This document shows, piece after piece, positions 1-6,988 of a DNA stretch of 8,418 nucleotides (positions within the stretch are counted from its first letter, which is position 1; every line of letters begins with the position of its first letter). The DNA comes from JAJPJX01 sp964568355. GTDB lineage: Bacteria; Acidobacteriota; Terriglobia; Bryobacterales; Bryobacteraceae. The position numbers were made by a program, and so were the translations under genes. The stretch spans positions 1 through 8,418 of the forward strand of contig CAZMRK010000347.1 in NCBI GenBank assembly GCA_964568355.1. Direction: 5' to 3'. The notes below the pieces were generated by a model. It did not search any database. It was not told where the DNA came from and worked only from the letters and a program-made list of their open reading frames with translations.

Positions 1-1149
1 TTCATCGACCCCTCTTTCGCGAATGGCAACAGTCCTTCCTGGTGGCAGGGCAGCGAGGCCACGCACCCTCCCACCAACGACTCCTGGACCTTCTCCGTGC
101 AGCGGCAACTGAGCGGTAACCTGATGATCGAAACAGCCTACAACGGTGTGGTCGGTTCCCATCTGCAAGCCGGGCTGCTCAATTTCAACCAGGTCCCCTA
201 TAGCGCCTTCCAGCAGTACGGCCGGGCTTTGCTGAACAGCAGCATCACCTCTCCCGCCGCGCAGACCGCCGGCATCGCAGAGCCGTACCCCGGCTTCAGT
301 ACAGCGTCTTATTTCAGCACCCATACCGTGGCACAGGCGCTGCGTCCGTTCCCGCAGTTCAGCGGGATCGATACGGCCTCCGGCGGCGGCGATCATAGCG
401 GCCACTCTTCCTATCACGCGGCGCTCATCCGGCTGGAGAAGCGCTACGGCAGCGGGTTGGTATTGCAGACGTCTTACGTGTTCTCGAAAGCCCTCACGGA
501 TGCCGATAGCTACTGGCCCGGTTCGGCTGCTCTGGACCAGTACAATCGCCGCCTGGAAAAGTCCATCGGGCAGTTCGATACCACGCACAATTTCAAGCTG
601 GGACTGGTCTACGAACTCCCGTTTGGGAAAGGGAAACGGTTCCTCTCCGACGGCGTCGCTTCATTCCTGCTGGGGAACTGGCGCGTTAGCACGATTCACT
701 ATTACGCCAGCGGCCTGCCCGTAACCCTTGGCACCAGCGTCAACTTCCCCATCTTCAACGGGCGCAATGCTCCCACCGTCACCACTTACGATGGCTGGCG
801 AGGTCCCACCGCGACCGGCAGTTTCGATCCGCAGACCGATCGCTTCTTCCAGCCCGCCTCCTTTTTCGGGCCGCAGCCTACGGACAGCCCCGGCAACGCC
901 ACCCGCTACAATCCCAAGCTGCGTCAGTTTCCGAATTACAACGAAAACATATCGGTGGGCAAGAGCTTTCCGATCCGCGAAAGGATCCGCCTCGACTTCC
1001 GGGCGGAGGCCTTCAACATCTTCAATCGCGTCCGATTCGGCACCGGGCCGACACAGCTTCAGGATCCGAACCTGGGCAAGTTGACCGGCGCCGGCGACCT
1101 GCTCAATACGCCGCGTCAGTTGCAGCTCGGACTCAAGCTCTACTGGTAA
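1..1149 (+). CDS. TonB-dependent receptor (Oar-like), C-terminal part
   Basis: This is the C-terminal 382 residues of a large outer-membrane receptor; the reading frame is open from the first base, so the start lies outside the window. Such proteins form a 22-strand barrel that imports bulky substrates using TonB energy. What is seen is the late barrel region: a segment around residues 112-118 (ALRPFPQ), then 'SSYHAALIRLEKRYGSGL' with 'TSYVFSKAL', then 'FDTTHNFKLGLVYELPFGKG' near residues 192-211, then 'LDFRAEAFNIFNR', and an end in 'LQLGLKLYW'. The final aromatic residue fits the signal recognised by the barrel-assembly machinery. These blocks are typical of the roughly 1100-residue Oar/carboxypeptidase-regulatory-domain receptors that are abundant in Acidobacteriota. 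The plug and N-terminal domains are not visible, so the substrate cannot be read. The exported enzyme gene starts 45 bases downstream on the same strand, suggesting shared transcription and a common substrate (inference). I am sure of the family and unsure of the ligand. Confidence 0.88.
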   Translation, partial: FIDPSFANGNSPSWWQGSEATHPPTNDSWTFSVQRQLSGNLMIETAYNGVVGSHLQAGLLNFNQVPYSAFQQYGRALLNSSITSPAAQTAGIAEPYPGFSTASYFSTHTVAQALRPFPQFSGIDTASGGGDHSGHSSYHAALIRLEKRYGSGLVLQTSYVFSKALTDADSYWPGSAALDQYNRRLEKSIGQFDTTHNFKLGLVYELPFGKGKRFLSDGVASFLLGNWRVSTIHYYASGLPVTLGTSVNFPIFNGRNAPTVTTYDGWRGPTATGSFDPQTDRFFQPASFFGPQPTDSPGNATRYNPKLRQFPNYNENISVGKSFPIRERIRLDFRAEAFNIFNRVRFGTGPTQLQDPNLGKLTGAGDLLNTPRQLQLGLKLYW

Positions 1150-1178
1150 GCGCCCGAATTGCGCTACGCTTGTTGGGC

Positions 1179-1183
1179 AGAGG
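1179..1183 (+). promoter_or_regulatory. Probable ribosome binding site (AGAGG) for the exported enolase-type enzyme
   Basis: AGAGG sits 11 bases before ATG 1195. The spacing is a little long, but it is the only purine-rich match nearby. It favours this ATG over the in-frame TTG at 1159 and agrees with the Tat signal beginning immediately after the ATG. Confidence 0.45.
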
Positions 1184-1194
1184 CTCGTTCGCAG

Positions 1195-2430
1195 ATGCAC
1201 GCCACGTGGACTCGTCGCGATCTGATCCGGCTGGCTGTCACGCTTCCCGCCGGCTCATTCCTGGCCCGCTATCGCGCCCTGGCGGCGCCCTATCAGAACC
1301 AGGTCAAAATCACCGCCATTCGCGCCATGGCGATCAAGAACATTGCCGGCAACTGCCTGATTCGGGTGGATACCGATGCCGGTCTCAGCGGATACGGAGA
1401 GGCCGGAGCCACCGGACCCATGGCGCGAGCCCGCGTTGCCACCATGCAGGGTCTGCTGCTGGGCAAGGATCCGCTGGCCATCGAAGTGCACTTTCAAAAG
1501 ATGAGCTCGCTGATGCATACCTACATGGCGCATATTCCCACCATCAGCGGGATCGATATGGCGCTGTGGGATCTCGCCGGCAAAATCACGGGCCTGCCCG
1601 TCTGCCGCCTGCTCGGCGGGCCATTCCGCGACGCGATTCCCATGTACTCTCACGGCATGGGCATCGACATGCTCGATAAGGCTTCCTGCCGTGACTGGGC
1701 CGCGCGGATCAAAGCCCAGCCGGAAGGATTTCGAGCTTTCAAGATGGGCGTGGACGCGCCGGCCGGTGTCACCGTGGCGCGCTTCGCCAATACGCTGGAC
1801 AGCTCGCAGATCCGCAACGTGGCACGGGCTTTTGCGAATGTTCGCGAGGCTGTGGGCGAGGAGATCGATATCGCCGCTCACTGCCACAACGAGTTCGATA
1901 CGCCCAGCGCCATCGCCATTGCCAAAGTCATCGAGCCGATGAATCCGCTGTTTCTCGAAGACGCGCTCAATCCTCCGTTTTCCGAAGGCTGGATGGCGCT
2001 CCGCCGCGCCTCCCGCATTCCCCTGCTCACCGGCGAAAAGCTGGAGCTGGTGCGCGGCTTTCAGCCGTTTCTCGATCATCAGGCGGTCGACATCATTCAC
2101 CCCGACCTGGCTTTTGCCGGCGGATTCACCGGAGTCCGCAAGATCGCCGATTATGCCGCCCTGACGCGCACTCCGGTAGCCCTGCACAATGTCGGCTCGC
2201 TGGTCCTATGCTGCGCCAACGCCCACTTCGGCGCTGCGATTCAGAATTTCTACCGTTCGGAGAGCGCGCTCGGCCGCGCCAATCACTATGTGGAAAGCAT
2301 GGCGGCGAGCCATGCCCCGCAGGTGCGCCAGGGCCTGCTCCAGGTACCCACCGTCCCGGGCCTGGGAGCGGATCTGAATCCGGACGTGCTGCGCGCCAAC
2401 CTGGTAGACGGCGAACCTTATTGGGGGTAG
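1195..2430 (+). CDS. Tat-exported enolase-superfamily enzyme (mandelate racemase / galactonate dehydratase-like)
   Basis: This complete 411-residue protein belongs to the mandelate racemase/muconate lactonizing family, which abstracts a proton next to a carboxylate using a Mg2+-stabilised enolate. Substrates are usually sugar acids. A twin-arginine signal (TRRDLIRLA, R7-R8) precedes a hydrophobic stretch and a likely cleavage after 'RALA' near residue 30, so the folded enzyme should act in the periplasm. The N-terminal capping domain covers about residues 38-140 and the barrel about 145-395. Likely active-site residues are K183 (FKMG), H229 and H231 (AHCHNEF), E255 (LFLED), E281 (LLTGEK), D304 (HPDLAFAGG) and H331 (LHNVG). 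Their spacing matches E. coli D-galactonate dehydratase as I recall it, except that the first metal ligand is His instead of Asp. I chose ATG 1195 because the Tat motif begins right after it and AGAGG lies 11 bases upstream; the in-frame TTG at 1159 only adds 12 unremarkable residues. It follows the receptor by 45 bases. The exact substrate is unknown. Confidence 0.9.
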   Translation: MHATWTRRDLIRLAVTLPAGSFLARYRALAAPYQNQVKITAIRAMAIKNIAGNCLIRVDTDAGLSGYGEAGATGPMARARVATMQGLLLGKDPLAIEVHFQKMSSLMHTYMAHIPTISGIDMALWDLAGKITGLPVCRLLGGPFRDAIPMYSHGMGIDMLDKASCRDWAARIKAQPEGFRAFKMGVDAPAGVTVARFANTLDSSQIRNVARAFANVREAVGEEIDIAAHCHNEFDTPSAIAIAKVIEPMNPLFLEDALNPPFSEGWMALRRASRIPLLTGEKLELVRGFQPFLDHQAVDIIHPDLAFAGGFTGVRKIADYAALTRTPVALHNVGSLVLCCANAHFGAAIQNFYRSESALGRANHYVESMAASHAPQVRQGLLQVPTVPGLGADLNPDVLRANLVDGEPYWG

Positions 2431-2433
2431 CGG

Positions 2434-2466
2434 CCGGGCTATTGCCAGCCGCCGCCCAAAGCCCGG
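2434..2466. other. Stem-loop spanning the convergent gene ends
   Basis: CCGGGCT (2434-2440) and AGCCCGG (2460-2466) are perfect reverse complements separated by 19 bases. The structure covers most of the 8-base gap between the two convergent stop codons and runs into the last codons of the channel gene. A smaller nested option pairs GGCT 2437-2440 with AGCC 2447-2450. No T-rich run follows on either strand, so it does not meet the usual picture of an intrinsic terminator. It could slow or protect transcript 3' ends from both sides, or be chance in GC-rich DNA. Confidence 0.25.
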
Positions 2467-3836
2467 TAGAGTTGCACCACCGCTACCAGTTCCTCGCGGC
2501 GCAATTGCGCCAGGACCAGTTCCGCCTGGAACAGGTTGCGATCCGCATCCAGCACTTGCAGGTAACTATCCAGCCCACCCTGGTAGCGCAGGCGCGAGAG
2601 GCGCGCCGTTTCCCGCAGGGCGCGCACCAGCCGCTCTTCTTCAGTGCGCTGCTGGCTGTTTTTCGTATATCCGATCAGCGCGTCGGAGACTTCGCGGAAC
2701 GCGGTCTGCACCGTCTTCTGATAAATGGCGAGCGCTTCCATGCGCTGGGCTTCGGTGAACCGCACGCCGGAGCGGATCTTGCCGGCGGTAAAGATCGGCG
2801 CCGTGGCACTCGGAACGAAGCTCCACTGCCTCGCCGGCCCGATAAACAGGTCGCTCAGCGCTCGGCTCTGACCCCCCAGAAATCCGGTCAGCGAGATCTG
2901 CGGAAAATATTGCGCCTTGGCGGCTCCGATCTGGGCATTGGCGGCGATCAGCATGTCTTCCGCTTGGCGCACATCCGGCCGCCGTTCGAGCAGCGCCGAA
3001 GGCAGCCCCGCAGGCACTCCGGCCGGCGGCGCCAGTTCTTCCAGCCCCTTGCCGCGCGCGATATCGCCGGGATTTCTGCCTAGCAGCAAACTGAGGGCAT
3101 TTTCGTTCTGCCGGATGGCCCGTTCCGCGCTGGCGATCTGGGCGGTCGCCGTATAGAGCAACTGCTCCGCCTGGTGCACGTCCAGCCCGGTGGCCACACC
3201 TCGGTTGTGCCGCAGGGTAGTCAGACGCAGCCCGTTTTCCGCCGTATCCCGCGTCTTGCGGGCGATCTCCAGCTCCAGGTCCAGCTCGCGCAGATCCAGG
3301 TAGAACGTGCTGACGTCGGCCACCAGCGTGGTGACCACTCCATGCCGCACCTGCTCGCTGGCCAGGTATTGCGCTCGTGCCGATTCCTTCAATCGCCGGA
3401 TGCGTCCCCAAAGGTCCAGTTCCCACCCCAGCGAAAATCCCGCCTGCGTGTAGGCCGTATCCAGGCTGATTCCGGCTGGAAGAAAGCGGAATTGACCGAT
3501 CTGCGAGTTGCGCAGCGCGCTGAACTGGGCCCCCACGTTGAGCTGGGGGAACAGATCAGCCCGCGTGATGCCGTACTGCTCCCGCGCCTCCAGAACCCGC
3601 GCCGAGGCGATCTTCAGATCGTGATTGCCTTCCAGCGCCTCCTTTACGAGTCCTTTCAGCACATCGTCGTGAAACAGCTCGAACCATTTCATGTCCGCCA
3701 GCGAATTGGTGCCGCCGGGCTGCTCCGCGTCCCGGAACTGGGGAGGCACCGGGAGGTCCGGGCGCCGATAGTTCGGACCCACCGCGCATCCGGTCAACAG
3801 GGCTAGTGCCAGAGCCACCGCCGGCACCGGCCTCAT
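2439..3836 (-). CDS. Outer-membrane efflux channel lipoprotein (NodT/OprM-type, TolC superfamily)
   Basis: This 465-residue protein is the outer-membrane exit duct of the tripartite RND pump. A short lipoprotein signal ends in the lipobox LLTGC (Cys17), followed by 'AVGPNYRRP', which is a hallmark of this family. Two outer-membrane efflux repeats follow, about residues 58-250 and 275-460. Family motifs include 'GWELDLWGRIRRL' (137-149), 'LLERRPDVRQAE' (282-293), 'YFPQISLTG' (310-318) and 'RYQGGLDSYLQVLDADRN' (417-434), with the typical end 'ALGGGW'. The length matches OprM-like channels. The repeats should form a trimeric barrel with a long periplasmic alpha-helical tunnel. Its ATG overlaps the pump's TGA as ATGA, and GGAGG sits 6 bases upstream, so translation is probably coupled to the pump. 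It is last in the operon, so the system does not need a separate TolC. Its stop lies 8 bases from the stop of the convergent exported enzyme gene. Confidence 0.95.
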   Translation of the reverse strand: MRPVPAVALALALLTGCAVGPNYRRPDLPVPPQFRDAEQPGGTNSLADMKWFELFHDDVLKGLVKEALEGNHDLKIASARVLEAREQYGITRADLFPQLNVGAQFSALRNSQIGQFRFLPAGISLDTAYTQAGFSLGWELDLWGRIRRLKESARAQYLASEQVRHGVVTTLVADVSTFYLDLRELDLELEIARKTRDTAENGLRLTTLRHNRGVATGLDVHQAEQLLYTATAQIASAERAIRQNENALSLLLGRNPGDIARGKGLEELAPPAGVPAGLPSALLERRPDVRQAEDMLIAANAQIGAAKAQYFPQISLTGFLGGQSRALSDLFIGPARQWSFVPSATAPIFTAGKIRSGVRFTEAQRMEALAIYQKTVQTAFREVSDALIGYTKNSQQRTEEERLVRALRETARLSRLRYQGGLDSYLQVLDADRNLFQAELVLAQLRREELVAVVQLYRALGGGWQ

Positions 3837-6800
3837 GAATGGCCTCCGGTCGCCGGCGCCGGACTGGCATCGGGTGCCTCTGCCCGTTCCTTGCGCGAGC
3901 TGAAGCGCTCCACCAGCACGAAGAACGCGGGGACAAAGAAGACCGCCAGCAGCGTAGCGGCGTTCATGCCTCCGAACACGGTGGTGCCCAGCGCGCGCCG
4001 TGAGGCCGCGCCCGCTCCGGTTGCCAGCGCCAGCGGGACCACGCCCAGGATGAAAGCGAAGGACGTCATCAGAATCGGCCGCAGTCTCAGACGCGCGGCC
4101 TCCACGGCGGAATCGTAGATCGACTTGCCTTCCATGCGCCGCAGGCGCGCAAATTCCACGATCAGGATGGCGTTTTTCGCCGCCAGCCCGATCAGCGTCA
4201 CGATGCCGATCTGGGTATACACATCATAGGCGTACCCGCGCAGATAAACCGCCAGCAGCGCTCCGAACAGTCCGAACGGCACCGCCATCACCACGGCGAA
4301 CGGAATCGTCCAGCTTTCATACAGCGCGGCCAGGAAGAGGAACACCAGCACCGCGGCGAAGCCGAAAATGAATCCTTCCTTGCCTTCCGCCAGCTTCTGC
4401 TGGAAGACCGTGCCGGTCCATTCATACCCGAAGCCGGTAGGCAGGTTTTGCGCCAGTTGTTCCATCGCGGCGGCCGCCTCGCCCGAGCTGTGCCCCGGAG
4501 CGTTCTGCCCCAGCAGTTTCGCTGTCCGATAGCGGTTGTAGCGATAGACTACCTCCGGACCGCTCATGGCCTTCACCGAAACCAGCGTGCTCAAGGGAAC
4601 CATCTCGCCGTTGGACGAGCGCACGTAGAACCGGTCGACGTCATTGGGCCGGTCGCGGAAGTCGGGCTCGGCCTGCATCATCACTTTCCAGGTGCGCCCA
4701 AAGCGGTTGAAGTCGTTCACATACAGACCGCCCAGAAAAGTCTGCAACGAGTCGTAGACATCGGTGATGGGAATGCCCAGAGTCTGCGCCTTTTCCGTAT
4801 CCAGGTCCACCTTATACTGCGGAACGCTGTTGCGGAACCCGGTGACCACCGTCGCCAGTTCGGGCCTTTGGCGCGTGGCTTCGATCAGCGCGTCCGCCGC
4901 GTCGGCCAGTTGCGCGATCTCGCCACCGGCGCGGTCTTCCAACATGAATTCGAATCCGCCGGAAGTGCCCAGTCCTAAAATCGGCGGCAGCCCGAAGCCG
5001 AACACAAAAGCGTCCTGTATCGAGGCGAAACGCTGCTGCGCCGCGCCCAGAATGGCGCCCAGCTTCAGATTGTCCGATTTGCGTTCTTCCCAGGGCGTCA
5101 GGGTTGCGATTACCGTCGTAACGTTGGAATTGTTGGTGGAGGTGGTAATGTCGAGTCCCCCGAACGTGGTCACCGCTTCCACGCCGGGCAGGGTTTTGAC
5201 GGCATTTTCCACCTGTTCGCTTGCCCGCAGGTTGCGCTCCAGCGAGGCGCCGTCCGGCAGCCGCACGGCCACGAAGAAAACGCCCTGGTCTTCATCCGGC
5301 AGAAAACCGCCAGGCAAAGCCCGGAAGGTCCCGGCTACAATCAGGCCGAAGACGGCCAGCGTGACCATCACCAGCGCCAGTCTGCGGATCATCACGCGCA
5401 CGCCGCTCAGGTATCGCTCGGTGGTCCAGTCGAAGCCGCGGTTGAACGCGGCAAAAAAGCGCGCCATGATCCCGCGAGACTCTCGCTTGGGACGCAGAAT
5501 CAGAGCGCTCAGCGCCGGCGTGAGCGAGAGTGCGGTGAAAGCCGAGAGCAGTACCGAGGCCGCGATCGTCAGAGCGAACTGCCGGTAGATCTGGCCGGAG
5601 ATGCCGCCCATGAAGGCCACCGGAATAAAGACCGCCCCCAGAATGAAGGCAATCGCCACCACGGGGCCGGAAACCTCCCGCATCGCGTGGATCGTAGCCT
5701 CGCGAGGCGACATGCCATGGTCGATGTTGAGCTGCACCGCTTCCACCACCACGATGGCATCGTCCACTACGATGCCGATCGCCAGTACCAGTCCGAACAT
5801 GCTCGTCATGTTGATCGAAAAGCCCAGGGCGGGGAACAGAGCGAAGGTGCCGATGATGGAGACCGGTACGGTCAGCAGAGGGATCAGCGTGGCGCGCCAG
5901 TCCTGCAGGAATATGTACACCACGAAAATCACCAGCACGACCGCTTCAAACAGCGTCTGCACCACATCTTCGATCGAAGCGCGCACGAACTTCGTGGCGT
6001 CGTATCCCACGAGATAGTTCACGCCGGCCGGGAAGCTCTTCTTCGCGTCCTCCATGAAGCCGCGGACCCGCGCCGCCGTCTGCACCGCGTTGGCCCCCGG
6101 CGAAAGATATACAATCAGCACCGCGGCCGGCTTGCCGTTGTACCGGCTGAAGCTCTTATAATCCTGCGCGCCCAGTTCCACGCGGCCGATGTCCCGCACC
6201 CGCAGGAGCGAGCCGTCCGGTTGCGCCCGAACCACGATGTCGCCGAACTGCTGGGGCTCCTGCAGCCGTCCGGAGGCATTCACCGGATATTGAAAGTCGG
6301 TTCCATTGGGCACCGGAGGCTGTCCGACCGAGCCGGCCGGATTCTGGCGATTCTGCGCCTGAATGGCGCTGTTGACGTCGGTCGCGGTCAGCCCCAGCTT
6401 GGCCATCTTGTCCGGGTCGATCCAGATCCGCATCCCGTAGTTCTGCTGGGAGGCCAGGCGCGAATCGCCCACGCCCTCGATGCTGCCCACTTTGTCGACC
6501 AGGTTGATGGTGGCGTAGTTATTGAGGAACAGCGAATCGTAGCGTTCGTCGGAGGAGAAAATCGGAATCGCCATCAGAAACGCCGACGATACTTTCTTCA
6601 CCGTCACGCCCTCGCGCTGTACCTCGGGCGGCAGGATCGGAAGCGCCAGGCTGACCTTGTTCTGCGTCTTCACCGTCGCCAGGTCGATGTTCGTTCCCAG
6701 CTCGAACGTCACATCGATCGTCAACGTGCCGTCGTTGGAGCTGCGTGAAAAAAAGTACATCATGCCGTCCAGCCCCACCAGTTGCTGCTCGATGGGTTGG

Positions 6801-6985
6801 GCGACGGTCTTCTCCAGGTCCTGCGAGTTTCCGCCGCGATAGGAGGCGATGATCTGCACGACCGGAGGAACCACCTCCGGATAAGTGGCAATCGGCAAAA
6901 TCGGTATGGCCACGCTGCCGATAATGACAATCACGATGGCAATGACCATCGCGAAGACTGGCCGGTCAATAAAGAATCTTGCCAT
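3833..6985 (-). CDS. Efflux RND transporter permease subunit, HAE1 family (AcrB/MexB-like)
   Basis: This 1050-residue protein is the inner-membrane proton-driven pump that captures substrates, largely from the periplasm, and pushes them into the outer-membrane channel. The length and the start 'MARFFIDRPVFA' are typical of the hydrophobe/amphiphile exporters. The twelve-helix layout is visible: TM1 at residues 9-30, a large porter/docking loop to about 335, TM2-TM6 at about 340-500, TM7 at about 536-555, a second porter loop to about 868, and TM8-TM12 at about 870-1027. Proton-relay residues are present: D408-D409 in 'GIVVDDAIVVVE', K937 in 'GLAAKNAIL', and R967 and T974 around 'RLRLRPILMTS'. 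AcrB's entrance phenylalanines 664 and 666 match F662 and F664, and F136 is kept, but several deep-pocket phenylalanines are not. The gene starts 3 bases after the adaptor stop and overlaps the channel start by 4 bases. A heavy-metal (CusA-like) pump is unlikely given its overall similarity to AcrB and the neighbours. Confidence 0.97.
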   Translation of the reverse strand: MARFFIDRPVFAMVIAIVIVIIGSVAIPILPIATYPEVVPPVVQIIASYRGGNSQDLEKTVAQPIEQQLVGLDGMMYFFSRSSNDGTLTIDVTFELGTNIDLATVKTQNKVSLALPILPPEVQREGVTVKKVSSAFLMAIPIFSSDERYDSLFLNNYATINLVDKVGSIEGVGDSRLASQQNYGMRIWIDPDKMAKLGLTATDVNSAIQAQNRQNPAGSVGQPPVPNGTDFQYPVNASGRLQEPQQFGDIVVRAQPDGSLLRVRDIGRVELGAQDYKSFSRYNGKPAAVLIVYLSPGANAVQTAARVRGFMEDAKKSFPAGVNYLVGYDATKFVRASIEDVVQTLFEAVVLVIFVVYIFLQDWRATLIPLLTVPVSIIGTFALFPALGFSINMTSMFGLVLAIGIVVDDAIVVVEAVQLNIDHGMSPREATIHAMREVSGPVVAIAFILGAVFIPVAFMGGISGQIYRQFALTIAASVLLSAFTALSLTPALSALILRPKRESRGIMARFFAAFNRGFDWTTERYLSGVRVMIRRLALVMVTLAVFGLIVAGTFRALPGGFLPDEDQGVFFVAVRLPDGASLERNLRASEQVENAVKTLPGVEAVTTFGGLDITTSTNNSNVTTVIATLTPWEERKSDNLKLGAILGAAQQRFASIQDAFVFGFGLPPILGLGTSGGFEFMLEDRAGGEIAQLADAADALIEATRQRPELATVVTGFRNSVPQYKVDLDTEKAQTLGIPITDVYDSLQTFLGGLYVNDFNRFGRTWKVMMQAEPDFRDRPNDVDRFYVRSSNGEMVPLSTLVSVKAMSGPEVVYRYNRYRTAKLLGQNAPGHSSGEAAAAMEQLAQNLPTGFGYEWTGTVFQQKLAEGKEGFIFGFAAVLVFLFLAALYESWTIPFAVVMAVPFGLFGALLAVYLRGYAYDVYTQIGIVTLIGLAAKNAILIVEFARLRRMEGKSIYDSAVEAARLRLRPILMTSFAFILGVVPLALATGAGAASRRALGTTVFGGMNAATLLAVFFVPAFFVLVERFSSRKERAEAPDASPAPATGGHS
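3843..3847 (-). promoter_or_regulatory. Ribosome binding site (GGAGG) of the efflux channel gene
   Basis: On the minus strand GGAGG lies 6 bases before the channel ATG, inside the last codons of the pump gene. This is the best Shine-Dalgarno match in the operon; the adaptor and pump starts have only weak ones. Together with the ATGA overlap it supports both the chosen start and efficient re-initiation. Confidence 0.7.
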
Positions 6986-6988
6986 GGG

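Noticed and set aside
1159..1194. In-frame TTG start that would lengthen the exported enzyme by 12 residues
   Set aside because: The extra residues push the twin-arginine motif away from the N-terminus, and no ribosome binding site precedes the TTG. ATG 1195 has AGAGG upstream and places the motif at residues 7-8.
1255..2187. A 310-codon open frame on the minus strand opposite the exported enzyme gene
   Set aside because: It is a shadow of the GC-rich plus-strand gene. Its translation is low in recognisable motifs and rich in Arg, Gly and His, while the opposite strand has a clear family match with a full active site.
2434..2466. Bidirectional intrinsic terminator between the convergent genes
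   Set aside because: The stem is real, but the loop is 19 bases and neither strand has a T-run after it, so I list it only as a stem-loop.
5687..6748. A 353-codon open frame on the plus strand opposite the RND pump
   Set aside because: The translation is dominated by His, Arg, Gln and Asp with no folded-domain pattern, as expected for the antisense of a GC-rich membrane protein gene. The pump frame is unmistakable.
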